Under the pieces are notes generated by a model, which was not told the DNA's origin, did not search any database, and saw only the letters and a program-made list of their open reading frames with translations. Both the position numbers and the translations under genes were made by a program. Positions 37,010 through 48,889 of a stretch of DNA of 64,000 nucleotides are shown here, piece by piece. Position 1 is the first letter of the stretch. Every line of letters starts with the position of its first letter. Source of the stretch: Peromyscus leucopus (lineage: Eukaryota > Chordata > Mammalia > Rodentia > Cricetidae); NCBI RefSeq assembly GCF_004664715.2, contig NC_051074.1, positions 22,174,058 to 22,238,057 of the forward strand, in the 5' to 3' direction.

Positions 37010-37860
37010 GTGCAAAAGATTTACCATGTTAGCTCTTTGTTTTTTTGTTTTTTTGTTTTTCGAGAAAGGGTTTCTCTGTGTAGCTTTGCGCCTTTCCTGG
37101 AACTCACTTGGTAGCCCAGGCTGGCCTCGAACTCACAGAGATCCACCTGCCTCTGTCTCCCGAGTGCTGGGATTAAAGGCGTGTGCCACCACCGCCTGGC
37201 TCCATGTTAGCTCTTTTAAGTGTTAGCCCAGTGGCATCAAGTGTATCCTCACTATTGGACAATGTGACCATCACTACCCACTTCCAGCATTTTACCTTCA
37301 TCCTAAACAAAACCCTGCCACCATTTCATGCTAACTGGGATCTCTTCTGCCTTCAACCCCCCAGTAACCACTATGTTAATCTGTCTCTATGAATGACTGC
37401 ATTAGTAAACATCACATGAATGGAAATCATACAACTATTTTTGACGGACTTACCTCATTTCTAGGTCTTCAAGGCTCACCCACAATGAAGAATGTACAAC
37501 AGTGTCTTCCTTTCTTGCTGCTAGCTAATATTCATTCCACTGTGAATACACATTTTGTTTCTCTGCTCACTTGCGGGTGGACATATGTGTTATTTCTATT
37601 TTTATTTTTTGGCTGTTATAAATAATGCTCCAGTGAAAAGCAGTGTAAAGGTATCTATAGGAGTCTCATTTTAACTTAGAAGCTTCGTGTATCCGCCACC
37701 AGATAGCTGACCATGCAGTGATTGTGTTTGAGGATTAAAGGGATTGTTATGCTGTCTTCCACGGTGGCAGCATCACTTAACGTCTCCACCAACATGCTGC
37801 CAAGGTTCCAACTGCCCCATCTCTGCACCAACACTTGTCTTTGGAAACCATTTAAAGGAG
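37010..37860 (-). mobile_element. Ancient L1 3' end, interrupted by a B1
   Basis: CTGTTATAAATAATGCTCC, CACCAACACTTGTCTTTGG and AGGCTCACCCACAATG are the reverse complement of conserved old-L1 3' sequence. The B1 at 37039-37201 splits it. Confidence 0.7.
37039..37201 (-). mobile_element. B1 SINE with target duplication
   Basis: GAAAGGGTTTCTCTGTGTAG through GGCGTGTGCCACCACCGCCT reversed, with a perfect 15-bp duplication CCATGTTAGCTCTTT at 37024-37038 and 37202-37216. Confidence 0.97.
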
Positions 37861-38395
37861 GAACTGTGGGACCCTGGGAGGAGGCCTTATGACCTCATCT
37901 TTGTAAGAAGAGAACCGTTGGGCTACGGAATCGTCAAAGCCAGCAGCTCGGGCCTTTTTGAATAGGTCTGTGCTCTCCAGCAGTGTCTTCATAATTCCAG
38001 CCTCACACCACCCCCGACACCAGGATGCTGGGCTGCATGTCTGCAGTGGAGATGAATAACACACAGAGCTGCGGGCTGCTTACTCCCTTTCCTGATTAGA
38101 AGGGAAGAGGTTGACCACATATCCTTCTTCGGAGCCACCTTGCCGTGGCCCTTCCCAGCTCTAGCATCTGTGGTGAGAATTTCCCAGGACCCTCAGAGTC
38201 CAGGAAAGTTACAATACTATCTCACAAGTATGCGGCCCCAGGAGATGGGTAGCCGGTCCCCTTCTTTACAGCCTTTGGCTGCACTCTGCCAGCTACAGAA
38301 AACCTGGGGAAACTTCCCATTCAGAGCTATAGAAGACAAAGGGTGGGGGGAGAGGGAGGAGCCAGTGAACTGTGACACCAAGACCTTGTAAGGGC

Positions 38396-38401
38396 TTTAT
38401 T
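38396..38401 (-). terminator. Candidate distal poly(A) signal of Mtcl1
   Basis: The minus strand reads AAATAAAGCCCTTACAAGG, that is, AATAAA followed 10-12 nt later by a CA that could be cleaved and then by a GT-rich stretch (GGTCTTGGTGTC). This is the normal layout of a mammalian polyadenylation site. Confidence 0.6.
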
Positions 38402-40003
38402 TCTATATCATCATGGTCTCAGACAGACTCTGAGGCACCATCATTTGTCTCAATTTGGCATCCTCAGGATTTTCTGTAGTGCTTTTCCCTTAAACAAGAA
38501 AATGTCGAGTGAGCTTTGTACACTGCCAGTTAATGTTTGAACAATAATTTAAAAATGGGGCTGTTGTCTCATTGGGACAGGGGGACGGACAGGAACCGTA
38601 CAGTACGAGGAACTCCACAATGAGTTACAGTGGATCAGACCGACGCACACGCAGGTGCGGGCAGGGACAAGAGCAGGGTATGTACAGGTGCCCGAAGACG
38701 TGCGGCAGGCGGAGTATATAGGTCATACAGTGAGTCTTAAGTCATCGGAGGGGCTCCGTACATTCTCAGACATGTTGATCTGCATCCTTCCAGATTATGG
38801 ACACTCTTGTGTCTTCTGGCCTCATGGCCTTTTCACTAAAAAGAGTTTACTGAGTTGGACAGTCTGAAGCATTAAAAAAGACTCCTAAAAAACTCAGCAC
38901 TGGACAAAATAAAACTTAACTTAGAACACTCTGAACTCAATATGGAGAAACCCAACCAAAATGGAACAGTGCAAATTTAACAGAGGCAGTTAGGATCAAG
39001 AACAAGGGTGTTTGGAATCTCTTAAGATGTACATTTTAAAACTCTTAAATCTATTTATACCTTATTTACCCTTTTTTGTTTAATATATTGTGTGTAAAAA
39101 AGATGGAGACAAAAATAGTTTTCTGAGCTATGAAAAAATTATTACAGGCACGTTTACTGTTTCATTCCCGAAACATCTCAGTTTACCAGGTTGAACATTC
39201 AGCAGCCGTGTGTTTTTTTAAAAAAAACATCCTTGGACCTTGAGAAAGCTACATCTTTCCTTTGGGGGCAGAGGTTTGGTGGATGGTGACTGATGGTCTG
39301 GGTATGCAAAATTACAGTGAATTATTCCGGTGATAATCCATGCAAGCTTGCATCACGTCACAGGTGTGGCTTCTCCTCGGGTGGCTCCTCCTCACCGTGT
39401 TCCTCCAAGGACACTGACACCGGGTCTCCAGGTGACTGAGACTGGGAGGCGGTGGGGGAAGGCGGGGCCCAGCGGGATGGAAGGCGGCGGTTTGCTGGTC
39501 TCTCTGGCCTGGAGAAGCAGGGCTCTAAGGATGGCGCGAGTGCAGAACAAGGTAGTTCCTTCAGAGAGGGAGACAGCATTACTCAGACCTGCAGCGTCCG
39601 CATGGGCAATGGCCCCAACACACTTCAGACACACACGGAAGTCAAATGGAACAGCCCAGGTGGCTTCAGCATCTCAGTGATTATGGCATGCACGGGGAGT
39701 AACTTAAAAGTGATCAGGAAAACATTCCACATGAATGACCGTGACCTTTTTACGCTGTGACAAAAATACAACAAAACACAGGGACTTGTGTCTGCGTGTA
39801 GGGCATCTCCGGAGCTGGAACACAGAGATGATGAGGAAACAATGGGGGTCACCTTGTCCCAGCCCCATCCTTGAGCCCCTTGAAGGAGCCCTTCAGCTAC
39901 TGAGCTAGTCTCACAGGATCTCAAGTCTACAGGGGGCCCCACAGGGACCTGGGGTGGCATCCAGTTGTATCAGCAACGGGATTCAAACAGAACTCTGCCA
40001 CTG

Positions 40004-40009
40004 TTTATT
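40004..40009 (-). terminator. Possible proximal poly(A) signal
   Basis: AATAAA on the minus strand (GGAATAAACAGTGG) lies inside the presumed 3' UTR. It could define a shorter isoform; only the hexamer supports it. Confidence 0.3.
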
Positions 40010-41314
40010 CCAAGCTGACTGGCAGAAGGCTAAACAAACTCCCACAATGTGTGGGGAAAAAATGTTGCAGACAGAAATTTTAATTGAGGTCTAGTTTTCT
40101 TTAATGACTCGTCACCATGGCGGCGGCGGCGGTCTTACAAACTGGTACCAAGACAGTGCTCGTGTGTTTGTGTTTCGGCCACTGTAACGTTCTGAGGGCT
40201 GCTGACCACGTGACACACAGCATTCAGTCTTGGTGCAGATCACTTGTGGCCGCTGGCTTGTTTAAAGGGAATGTGGTGCTACGTGTCCCTCGCCTGCATG
40301 TCAGGGAACGGGGATGTCCAAACTTGGAAGTTACTAACACACAGGAAGGTGGGGAGCTGGGTCACAACGCAGTGTGATGCTCACACAAAACGTGAGGAGG
40401 TATAGTACCATGATGAAAGGCACAAAGAGGATGTCGAGGAATAAGGCCCCACAATGGAAGTCAAGAGGTGAACTGGGAGATCTAGACATGACAGACAATG
40501 AAGGACCCAGAATGAAGAGATCAGGAACAGCAGAGATGGAGGGACAGATGCTGTGTCCAGTGGGCAGTCGATGGAGAAGATGAGAACATGACCAAGGACG
40601 CTCAGAGATGGCCAGTGAGGATGTCATGACCCGAGGGCGGCAAGGGACCCACAGGCTTCTGCAAGGGCAATGGAGTAATGGGGTAGAATCCTCCCCTCAT
40701 CCCTGAGGGGACAGCAAGGAAGGAAACATTAACACTGAGACCATTCCATCAGATGCCTCCTAACTGACCTAGGAGGCTCTTCCCTGGGCCATTTATACTT
40801 ATAGTACTGTGACAGCCAGGATGTGCCTATAGCTACCACGTGGATACGCGTGAGGTCAAGGTGGTGCCGTATCTCTGTCTCGTTGCCTCAACTCACAGTA
40901 CCTGGAGGAGGGTGGGTACGGTTTGTGAGATCCACGTCCCTGCTCCCACTACTACAGGAGTGAGCATGTGCATGTTTGCTGAATATCGGTGTGGCTGCTG
41001 CTACGGATCTATCCAGGCCCTCTTCCCACTGAAGCTGAATAGAACCAGCTCTTCCCAGAGACCATCAAACCCTCTCACTAGCACCTGTTCGTGCAGGGAA
41101 AAAAAAATGTGCAGCCACAATGTCAAGGAAACTAACATTTCCTTAGTAAGACACCAGCACACACAATGAGCGATGCTGTCCTTTACTCAGAAGCCGGTGG
41201 GGTAGCTGTGTGGAAATGGTCTTGTCCACCAATTTCTTGGCCATTCAGCCCCTGCCCCTGCTATGGGGACATGACTTCTATCTGATGGTGGTTATGTCTC
41301 CCCTAGCCCCAAGA

Positions 41315-41450
41315 CAGAGTCTCACTATGTAGCCCTGGCTGACCTTGACATTGTTATGTAGCCCAGGCTGGCCTCAAGCTCACTGATATCCACTGCCTCT
41401 GCCTCCCCAGTGCTGGGATTAAAGGTGTGCGCCACCACGTACAGCATGGC
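41315..41450 (-). mobile_element. B1-related SINE in the Mtcl1 3' UTR
   Basis: The plus strand shows the reverse complement of a B1 (CCCAGTGCTGGGATTAAAGG, then TGCGCCACCA). It is diverged and is carried in sense orientation in the presumed mRNA. Confidence 0.7.
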
Positions 41451-41695
41451 TCTGCTTCAGTTCTTAACTTCAGGTAGATTAGGAGGGTGACTACATCCCC
41501 GACTCAAACCACAACGTGTACTTTCTCATAGGTCTCACTCAGTTCAGGCTCCGACGGCCATGCTGAGTTCTCAAAAATACAGGCAACAGAGATGTCTCTG
41601 TTATTATTCATTCAGAGTATTATTATTCATTGATACTTATCAAGGACTTACTTTTTCACCAGTAGACGTACTTGGAAGGACCAAGGACATTTGAG

Positions 41696-41701
41696 TTTAT
41701 T
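41696..41701 (-). terminator. Possible proximal poly(A) signal
   Basis: AATAAA on the minus strand (AGAATAAACTCAAATG) about 450 nt after the stop codon. It could define a short 3' UTR; only the hexamer supports it. Confidence 0.3.
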
Positions 41702-42148
41702 CTTTCTGGCATGATTGTTTGAAAAAAAAAAAAAATGAGCGAGAAGGCTCAACACATTATGCACACCACACCCCAGCACACCACAGCACACATATGCAAC
41801 TGAAATGCCAGTGAGCCGTGGTGGGTGGGTCTAAAACCAACAGAAGCGGGGTTCAAAGGCTCCTCCAGGCAGGGCCTGAGACGGTCCTTCCTAGCCAATG
41901 TTTCTCTCTTGCTCAAACTGCAAACTCCAGGACGGGAGAAACCCCAGTGGCATCTACAAGCTAAGTAGTCAACCCTGGAGCAGGCAAAGCGGGGTATCTG
42001 TACTCGGGGTCCATTCCTGGGGGGTGAGAGTGGATCTCCACAGATGGTGATGGATGACAACCATGAGCACATGAGCTACACATACAACTCTCTGGACAGG
42101 CGGAAGCGAGAGAGAGAAGGAGGCACTTACAGTGTGAGGCAGGCAGGG

Positions 42149-42187
42149 CTAGAGTCCCCATGGGGCAGTTAGTAAGACAGTTTGGTT
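42149..42187 (-). CDS. Mtcl1: Mtcl1 terminal coding exon (NQTVLLTAPWGL-stop)
   Basis: After a CTGTCTGTCCAG acceptor the minus strand reads Asn-Gln-Thr-Val-Leu-Leu-Thr-Ala-Pro-Trp-Gly-Leu and then TAG. This is the C-terminus I recognise for MTCL1, and it follows in phase from the Met-Glu that ends exon 44734-46288. The coding part is only 39 nt. The exon continues as 3' UTR to about 38385. Confidence 0.9.
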   Translation of the reverse strand, partial: NQTVLLTAPWGL

Positions 42188-42998
42188 CTGGACAGACAGG
42201 CAGAGAAAGGAGAGAAAAACAAGTCCGTTGGAAAGTATGTTTCAAACAGAAGTCCCTGCTCTAAGACGGCCTCCAGGAGAGAACGGTGGTCCCCGAGTTC
42301 ACTCAGAGGCAGGCAGGGTACGGGCAGGAGGCGGCGGCCATGGCACTCAGCCCACAGGACTGTCTCCTGCCATGTGCCAACAGACTGAAGAAGGAAGCAG
42401 AACCAGGGACAGGCAGTGGCCCCCCAGCTCTCTGACAGCACGTATGTGAGGGGTGTAGTGGTGTGTCTGGATACACAGCCTGGCTTGTTCTGCTCACCAC
42501 AAGCTACACCTGCCTGTGCGCGAATGTACCCCAGTCCACTTAGCTCTGGGAGGGAAGGATGCCAGATCGCTCTCTTGCCACTTCTCTGCCTTTGCTGCCA
42601 AGCTTCAAGAGAGAGAGAGGCCAGGGTCACTTGAGGGGTGAGAGGGAAGCACAGAAGGGACGCTTCCTGTCTCTCATGTGTTGAGACCCCAGTAACATGC
42701 TACACAGGGTGCCTGGCACGGGCTAGGCAAACACCAGCGATTCTGCGGCTCGGGGCATGAAAGCCAGACCTGCCACAAGGTCACCGAGGTGAGACGTGAT
42801 TCCCAACGGGCCTATTACGTGGGGTCCATCCAAACAGGACTGGTTCTGCTGGCACCCAGAACAGGCAAACTGCTGAGAGAAAGGGCAAGACGAACCCACG
42901 GCCTTGAAACGCTGCCGGTGAGTCTCCCCGTGGGCTCTTGGCCCCTGAAACTGGCTGTGTGCCTGTGCGACACTCAGCTTGCTTGGGAGCCAACAAGG

Positions 42999-43035
42999 TG
43001 GGGGGGTAGGGGGTGGGGGGTGGAGGGGTGCAGGG
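42999..43035 (+). repeat. G-rich tract with quadruplex potential
   Basis: Five or more G runs of 4-7 bases are separated by 1-4 bases (GGTGGGGGGGTAGGGGGTGG and following). The G strand is the template strand of Mtcl1, in its last intron. Confidence 0.8.
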
Positions 43036-43929
43036 GGGTGCGAGGCTCGGCACAGGTGCTTTTCGGAGAATAAGGGCCGTGCAGAGTGACCTGCAGTGAC
43101 GTCGTGAGTTTTGCACCCCCAAGGCGCTGACTCCATCAACTATGTGTTATCAACTATTAAACCTCCACGTCACCCAGTTGCTCTAAGCATTTGCTGTCAA
43201 GAATACAAAGGTTCTTTGGTTCCCAAACTTAATTTCTACTTGGCCTCTAATAAGAGCAGAAACTCAAGACAGCCAATGGACAATGCTTTAAAACAAGCTC
43301 TCTTGTAACTGAAGGCAGAGTATTCATGTACACACAGACCCTCCCAAGCCACAGGAACTTATCTGAGGGCTCCTGAGGTTTGCTGGTACAAAATATCAAA
43401 AGAGACACCATTTGTTACCTGAGAACTCTTATCCTGTGCTGTCCATTCTTGGCAGAGCACGTGGCAAACCTGTCCCTAAAACTCAGACCTTGGGAAGAGC
43501 AGCTCAGGGGATTGCCGTTTCTATAGGTAACTGTCAAAACCAGCATGGCCTGACCTCCTTCTGGTGGAAACTCTCTATTTTGAATACTCCCCCAAGGGCT
43601 GGACAGGGAACCTGTGAGCAGTGTGGGGCAAGCGGCAGAGGAGGCACACCTTTCTCCTCACGTCACACGGGAAGCCAGAGCTGACTCCGTGCAAGTGGGC
43701 ACGCGGTGGGCAGCCTGGGAGCGTCCTGCTGTCTTCTGCCCCTGCCCTTGCTGGACATGGGAGTGGCTGGGCTTGGACGAGGCTCATGAACACACATGCA
43801 GAGTCAGGCTCCTAGGAGTTGCAGTCATGTGATCACTGACTGGACAGACCTGCTCTGTCAGCGAGGCCTTGACAGTGAGGCGCAAATCCCCGCTGCTGTC
43901 ATCACTTGCTGTGGGCATGGGATTTTCTT

Positions 43930-44035
43930 TCTTTCTTTTGAGACAGGTTCTCATTATGTAGCCTTGGATGGCCTAGAACTCAAAGAGATACACCTGCCTC
44001 TGTCTCCCTAAAGCTGTGGACCACCATGCCCGTGG
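43930..44035 (-). mobile_element. Diverged B1 SINE
   Basis: Reverse complement B1 with a TTTCTTTCTTTTGAGACAGG head; the GTAGCCTTGG and CCACCATGCC motifs remain. It is in the intron before the terminal coding exon. Confidence 0.7.
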
Positions 44036-44733
44036 GTGCCCTTGTTTGCGTGTGTGTTTTTTGTTCGTTCATTTTTTTTTTTTGTTTTTGTTTTTGTTTT
44101 TCCCAGTGTAAGAACACATATGGGCATATGCGTCAATAGAATTCAGTTGCCACTGCCATATTCTATTAGGGCACAGTTTTTACTTTATCCATTCCCTGAT
44201 TCCAGTGAAGGGTGGTTCATAAGATGACAAACTCTGTACTGAGGAGGCCTGAGAATCCAAAAGCTATTCTTGTAGTTCCCAATCAAAGAAGTTTGTGTCT
44301 GTGTGGTCCAAATACACTATAGCATGCCCCCCCCCAGGAAGCCACACATAAAGATGTGCAGTGTGGAGAAGTCCTGACCAGACAGGCACACACGGCTTCC
44401 GCTCACTCAGTTTTCACACTTGCACCAAGTCACACAGAGAGGAACTAAGTATACCCCAGGACAAATCCCAGACCAAGAGAGAAAGACAAATTCCAGACCA
44501 GAGGACAGAGTCAGACCAAACCACGTCCTCACAATTTTGAGGACAGTAAAAGTCAACTTTCTTATAAGTTACTCAAGGTTTCTCTTTCTGCCTGGTCCAT
44601 TTCCCAGCTCGCTTCATCCCTGCCCAGTTACAAGGACTCCTGAAACCACTGCCCAGGATCCACCCCAGGCTTCCAATGCTAGGCTGCTAAAGGCAGAGCT
44701 GATGGGCAATGAATGGGGCAGTACCCAGTTTAC

Positions 44734-46288
44734 CTCCATGGATCCTGGTTCAGCTGGTCCTGCGTCTCCGGTGTGGCTGTCGCTGGTGAGACCTGAGGGG
44801 CTGTGGGTGCTGGCTAGCTTCTCCTTTAAGGCATGCTCCAACAACTTTTTGTTGAGGATCCGGGCCACATTCTCAGTGAGTGTGTAGCCGGGGGGCGCGG
44901 ATAAGTCCTGTCTCACCGGTGTGCTCTCTCCACCATCCCCCGGGCACGTCGTCTCTGAGCCCACCCCTAGGGGGCTGGGCGACCTCCCTCGGGAATTAGT
45001 GCCCGTTTCCTGGCCTGGACCCAGCTCCTGGCGAGGTTCCGCTGAGCGAGAGCGGCTCCCGGCTCGCACCCCGACGGGACTGTGGTCGATGATGTTGAAG
45101 AGGCTGGAGAGGCCATCGTTGATGGTGGTGTGCACAGGGCTCTCCCTGGTGGTGGTGGAGCGAGCCCAGGCCGACTCGCTGAACCCTTTCTGGGCCATGC
45201 CCGGTGAGGTCCTGCTATTTGGCTGGTCAGCTTTTGAGAGGGGCTTTCTCTGAAGCTTGGGGGAACCATACTTTGGGGAGCAGCAGGCGCGTTCAAACTT
45301 GGCCTGCACCTTCTCGATGGCAGGGGCCACCTGTCTGTTTCTAAGGCTTCGGGAAGGAGAAGACACGGGTGTGGTGCCGCCTCCGGCTTTTGGTGTGAGA
45401 CACTTGTGGGGGCTGCTGGTGACGCCGCCGACGCCACCGGCGCCGGCCCGCAGGGCCTCAGTCTGCAGGCCCACACTGATTGTCTGGATGGTCTGTGTCC
45501 CTGCGGCCCTGGACCCGTTGGTCTGGCAGGCCATATCCCTGACTTGTGGCTCAGCGGGACCAGAGCAGATGGCATTCCTGACAGAGAAGGCCACCTCTTT
45601 CATGTCATCGCTCATGTTCTTAGACATATCTAGGCTGTGCAGGGGGGAGGTGAACCCCAGGGAGGGGCAGACGGGTCTGTCTAGGGGGCGGAGGGACCCC
45701 TCCACATAGTCTCGGGGGTGCCTGGGTGGGGCGCAAGGCCACCTGTTGAGCACGGGTTCCGGGTGACCTCCCTTGGCATCTGCCAGGTTCCCTCTCGCTC
45801 TACTCACGGGGAAGGGGCCCTCGGGGTCCCCTCGGCTCCGGCCCTCCCCGCCCGACACTAGACTGTCCACCCGGCGGATGGCAGGTGGGCTGTGCAATAC
45901 GTGCACCCCAGACTGCTCGGTGAGGACGTGGCTCCGCAGGGGCTGCTTCTGGCAGTGCTCCGGGCTGGTCATGGTGTCCGTCGTCATGGTGACACTTGTG
46001 GTCAGGTACCAGGAGGAGTCAGGGAAAGGCTCTGTGGTGGCCTCCTGTCCTACCCGCCCCACCTCGGTCCTGTCTGCCCAGGGGTCTGGAGGCCTATCAG
46101 TCCCAGTCCTGGGGGGAGTGTAGTCCCAGTTTTTGCTGTTGAACTCCTCGATGTACTTCAGGTCATCGGGGGACAGGGGCGGAGTGACATCCTCCTTGCT
46201 GCTGGCAGACGGCAGGCCCTTCTCAGGCAGGAATGGGGAGACGTCCATCAGACGCTGGAATTCAGACATACAGGACACGGACACAGCC
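44734..46288 (-). CDS. Mtcl1: Mtcl1 large C-terminal exon (microtubule-binding tail)
   Basis: The exon is 1555 nt: one base completing an Arg codon, then 518 codons without a stop. The acceptor is CTTTCCCCAG, the donor follows ATGGAG as GTAAAC. It begins [16 protein letters not shown] and contains [51 protein letters not shown], a Gln-Thr-rich segment ([24 protein letters not shown]), [46 protein letters not shown] and [20 protein letters not shown]. The tail is rich in Ser, Pro, Arg and Lys and has many Ser-Pro sites, as expected of a phosphorylated microtubule-binding region; the C-terminal microtubule-binding domain of MTCL1 is reported to lie in this part. No frameshift is seen, in contrast to the two upstream exons. 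The open frame runs back to 46338, but the bases before 46288 are intronic. Confidence 0.95.
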
Positions 46289-48889
46289 CTGGGGAAAGAA
46301 GGAGAGCTGGTGTCAGCTCTGGGCTGTGCTCTACACAAGACGTACCCACGGAGGTGCCCGCCTCTACCTACCTCTTAAAAAATCAGGTCAGCCACTCGAT
46401 ATCCTGGGTGGCTGATATGCTCACCCCATGAATGTCCACAGTTGTACTGCTCTGCAATTGTGCCTACAGCCTTGCCTTGGTCTGAATTTAATAGAGCTTA
46501 CCCCCGCCCCCCCCCAGCTGCAATGGCTACACAGATACATGGTTTATCTACCCGGTCACAGCTAATTCCAGGCTGTGGTCTGGCCACTCAGCCCACTGAG
46601 GAGCATTATCCTCTACTGGCTTCCATCAACCCGTGCAGATGAACACGCCCTAATCTCTAACTACAGTGAGCCGTAGGATGCGGCAGAGAGAGAGAGTCTG
46701 GTGAAACATCTATAGGTCCCCATCTCTTTTCACCCAGCCTCATCCTCCACTGGCTTGAAGGACTAACAGTCTCCAAAGGCCACTTGGAAGAGGTGGGAGA
46801 AAACAGGGAAGTGGTCAGCTTCCAGTCTTGTTTCAAACAAGATTCCAATCAAGCCCACGCAATTCGGTATGAGGGCGTACTCTCCTCTCTCCGCTTTCCT
46901 CTCTATAGGCAAGTGGTCTCTCTCTCTCTGTGTGTTCTTTCTGTCCTCTGTAGGAGGAAAACTCCCTCCGACACACAAACAACAGTGAAGAGGGAAGACA
47001 GGTGAGTCACAATAGCTGGACCTTGGTAGCCATCGCCCAGTGCATATATGCATATGGGTGCAGATCCTCAGGGCAAGCATTTTAACTCCTCATCTTTCAA
47101 TCCGACGTAAATTTGTTGAATGCTTTCCAACCTGCTCTTCAGTCTCCCCAGAGGTGGTGGGGTGCCATACTGGACAAGTCAGGAGGTGGCTGGGCTAGTA
47201 GTCATGCAGCTTGCCTAGCCACCAGGGCAAACAAATGGTCAGAGACTGGAGACTGGGTGTGCCCACCACCTCAGGTGACAGAACCTCTGTGGCCCGGAGT
47301 CACTCCAACTGCAGCAGAAGTGGGAGGCAAGGCAGACACCAACTTACCATCCTGCTAGATCAGTTTCCCTTCCCTTGACAGACAGTGTGTACCTAGGGTT
47401 CTGTCTTAGCCCTGGCCATGTCAGAGGGGATCCCAGACCCAGGGCACAGATCACCCCTCCACAGAGCCTGGTGATCACAGTCAGGCCAGACTGGGGCTCC
47501 TCCATGAGCAAGTCTGAATGCTCAATGATTGCTACACAGAACCACAGTGGCGGCCACGGGTGAGGGCTTTGTGCCCCTGGGGTTAGCTGGATGGAGGAGC
47601 ACAGAGATGAGAAAGAACGGAGGGGCATGGACCTTAGAAGCAGCCATGTTGATGAAACGAAACTAGGACACAGAGGAAGCATGTTCAAGTGCCTCCTGAT
47701 ATAAGAGATAGGGCAGGACCCACCATACGGCTAGAACTCGCACGGTGCATGGCCAGGGGAGGGGGTCGGCACCTTCACAGTTTTGAACATTTTGATGCTA
47801 CTTAAAATGCACAGCCCCCACGTTGACTCCTTCTGAAATCAACAGAAGCAAATAAGATTTAAAAACAGAGTGCAAAAGAGAACCAGAGAGATGGGGAGGC
47901 CTGGACTACCAACAGCAAACGGCTCAAAGCCTTCACCTGGACACAGAGCTGTGGATGCTGCTGGGAATGGGCAGAGCAGTTGGAGGGGCAGCTAAACTGG
48001 GTGGGCTGCTTCTGTGTCAGATTCTGACTGGCTTCCTGTGCGCTCCCACATGTAAACTGCACAAGGAAAATACAACAGCACAATCTTTCAAGAATCTGAA
48101 ACTCTCCAACAAAATAAAACAACAAAATCGTTCAAGCATCTGAAACCCTCCTATGTGTGGATAAGGCGACCGAGGCCCAAGGCACTTAAGTCCCAGACCC
48201 AGTGAAACAGAGCAGTAAGAGGCATACGAGGATTACTTCCGGACTACCCAAGCCCTCAGGTATACTTTGCATTGCCCAGGGAAGACCAGAGAAGGGCAGG
48301 ACCATGCCCAGACAACTCTGTCGGCTGCGTGGACATCAGACAACGTAGGCTCCAAAGGAGGTGGTCACTTACAGCCTCCAAGATCACAGACCAAAAGGAG
48401 GAGGGCTACTGAAAGTAACTGCCGGAGAAATAGATGGGATAGAGATAACGTGTCTCCATGTACAGAAGGAAGAAAAGGCAGAAACCAGAGAGCATGGGCT
48501 CTCGAGCGGGAAGCTGGTGTGCAGCTAACACGAAGGGCCGCAGCTCCAGTCTGTTTCCTCTGGGGATCACCGCAGGAAGGACTGTAACAACAAATCCCCC
48601 ATGTACCAGGAGCAATGCCTCCTGAGAGGAGCGGTTTTCTGAACGGCCCATAAGAAGAAAGTTTTCCACAGACCTTTGAAAAACTGACCTTTTCAAGCAC
48701 TGCAAAGTTCTTGTCATAAGACACACATCAGCGTGTGTTCCTTTTGTTGCTAATACAAATCCACGAAGCCAATAATTTAATAGCAACTACTTAATGTAAA
48801 CTATTCCGGAGAGTACCCATAAACACCGCATCAAAACAGTAGGACCTTAAGAATGAAAGATTTCTAATTTAGCAATCAATTTTACTTAC
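46289..48889 (-). other. Mtcl1 intron, 46289-48889
   Basis: I see no SINE, exon or RNA gene here. It is mostly unique sequence of moderate GC. Confidence 0.6.

Larger units (their letters stand above)
38385..42148 (-). other. Mtcl1: Probable Mtcl1 3' UTR
   Basis: From the TAG at 42149 no splice donor or new gene is obvious before an AATAAA at 38401-38396 on the minus strand, about 3.75 kb downstream. Most of the stretch is non-repetitive, with AT-rich blocks near 38500-39250; one B1-related SINE lies at 41315-41450. Two further minus-strand AATAAA hexamers (41701-41696 and 40009-40004) could give shorter 3' ends. Open frames inside are short, overlap on both strands and match nothing known. 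The extent is inferred, not demonstrated. Confidence 0.6.
42188..44733 (-). other. Last Mtcl1 intron
   Basis: It holds the G-rich tract at 42999-43035 and a B1 at 43930-44035. No further exon was recognised. Open frames here are short and unlike MTCL1. Confidence 0.7.

Noticed and set aside
42723..43139. Possible alternative terminal Mtcl1 exon (QNQSCLDGP resembles the NQTV start)
   Set aside because: No acceptor precedes it in phase, and the true NQTVLLTAPWGL-stop is found at 42187-42149.
44967..45575. A 202-codon second minus-strand frame inside the large Mtcl1 exon
   Set aside because: It is out of frame with the conserved MTCL1 peptide; dual coding cannot be claimed without conservation data.
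45892..46431. A 179-codon plus-strand frame and other plus-strand frames within 44900-46400
   Set aside because: They are shadows of the large, GC-rich Mtcl1 exon on the minus strand and resemble no family.
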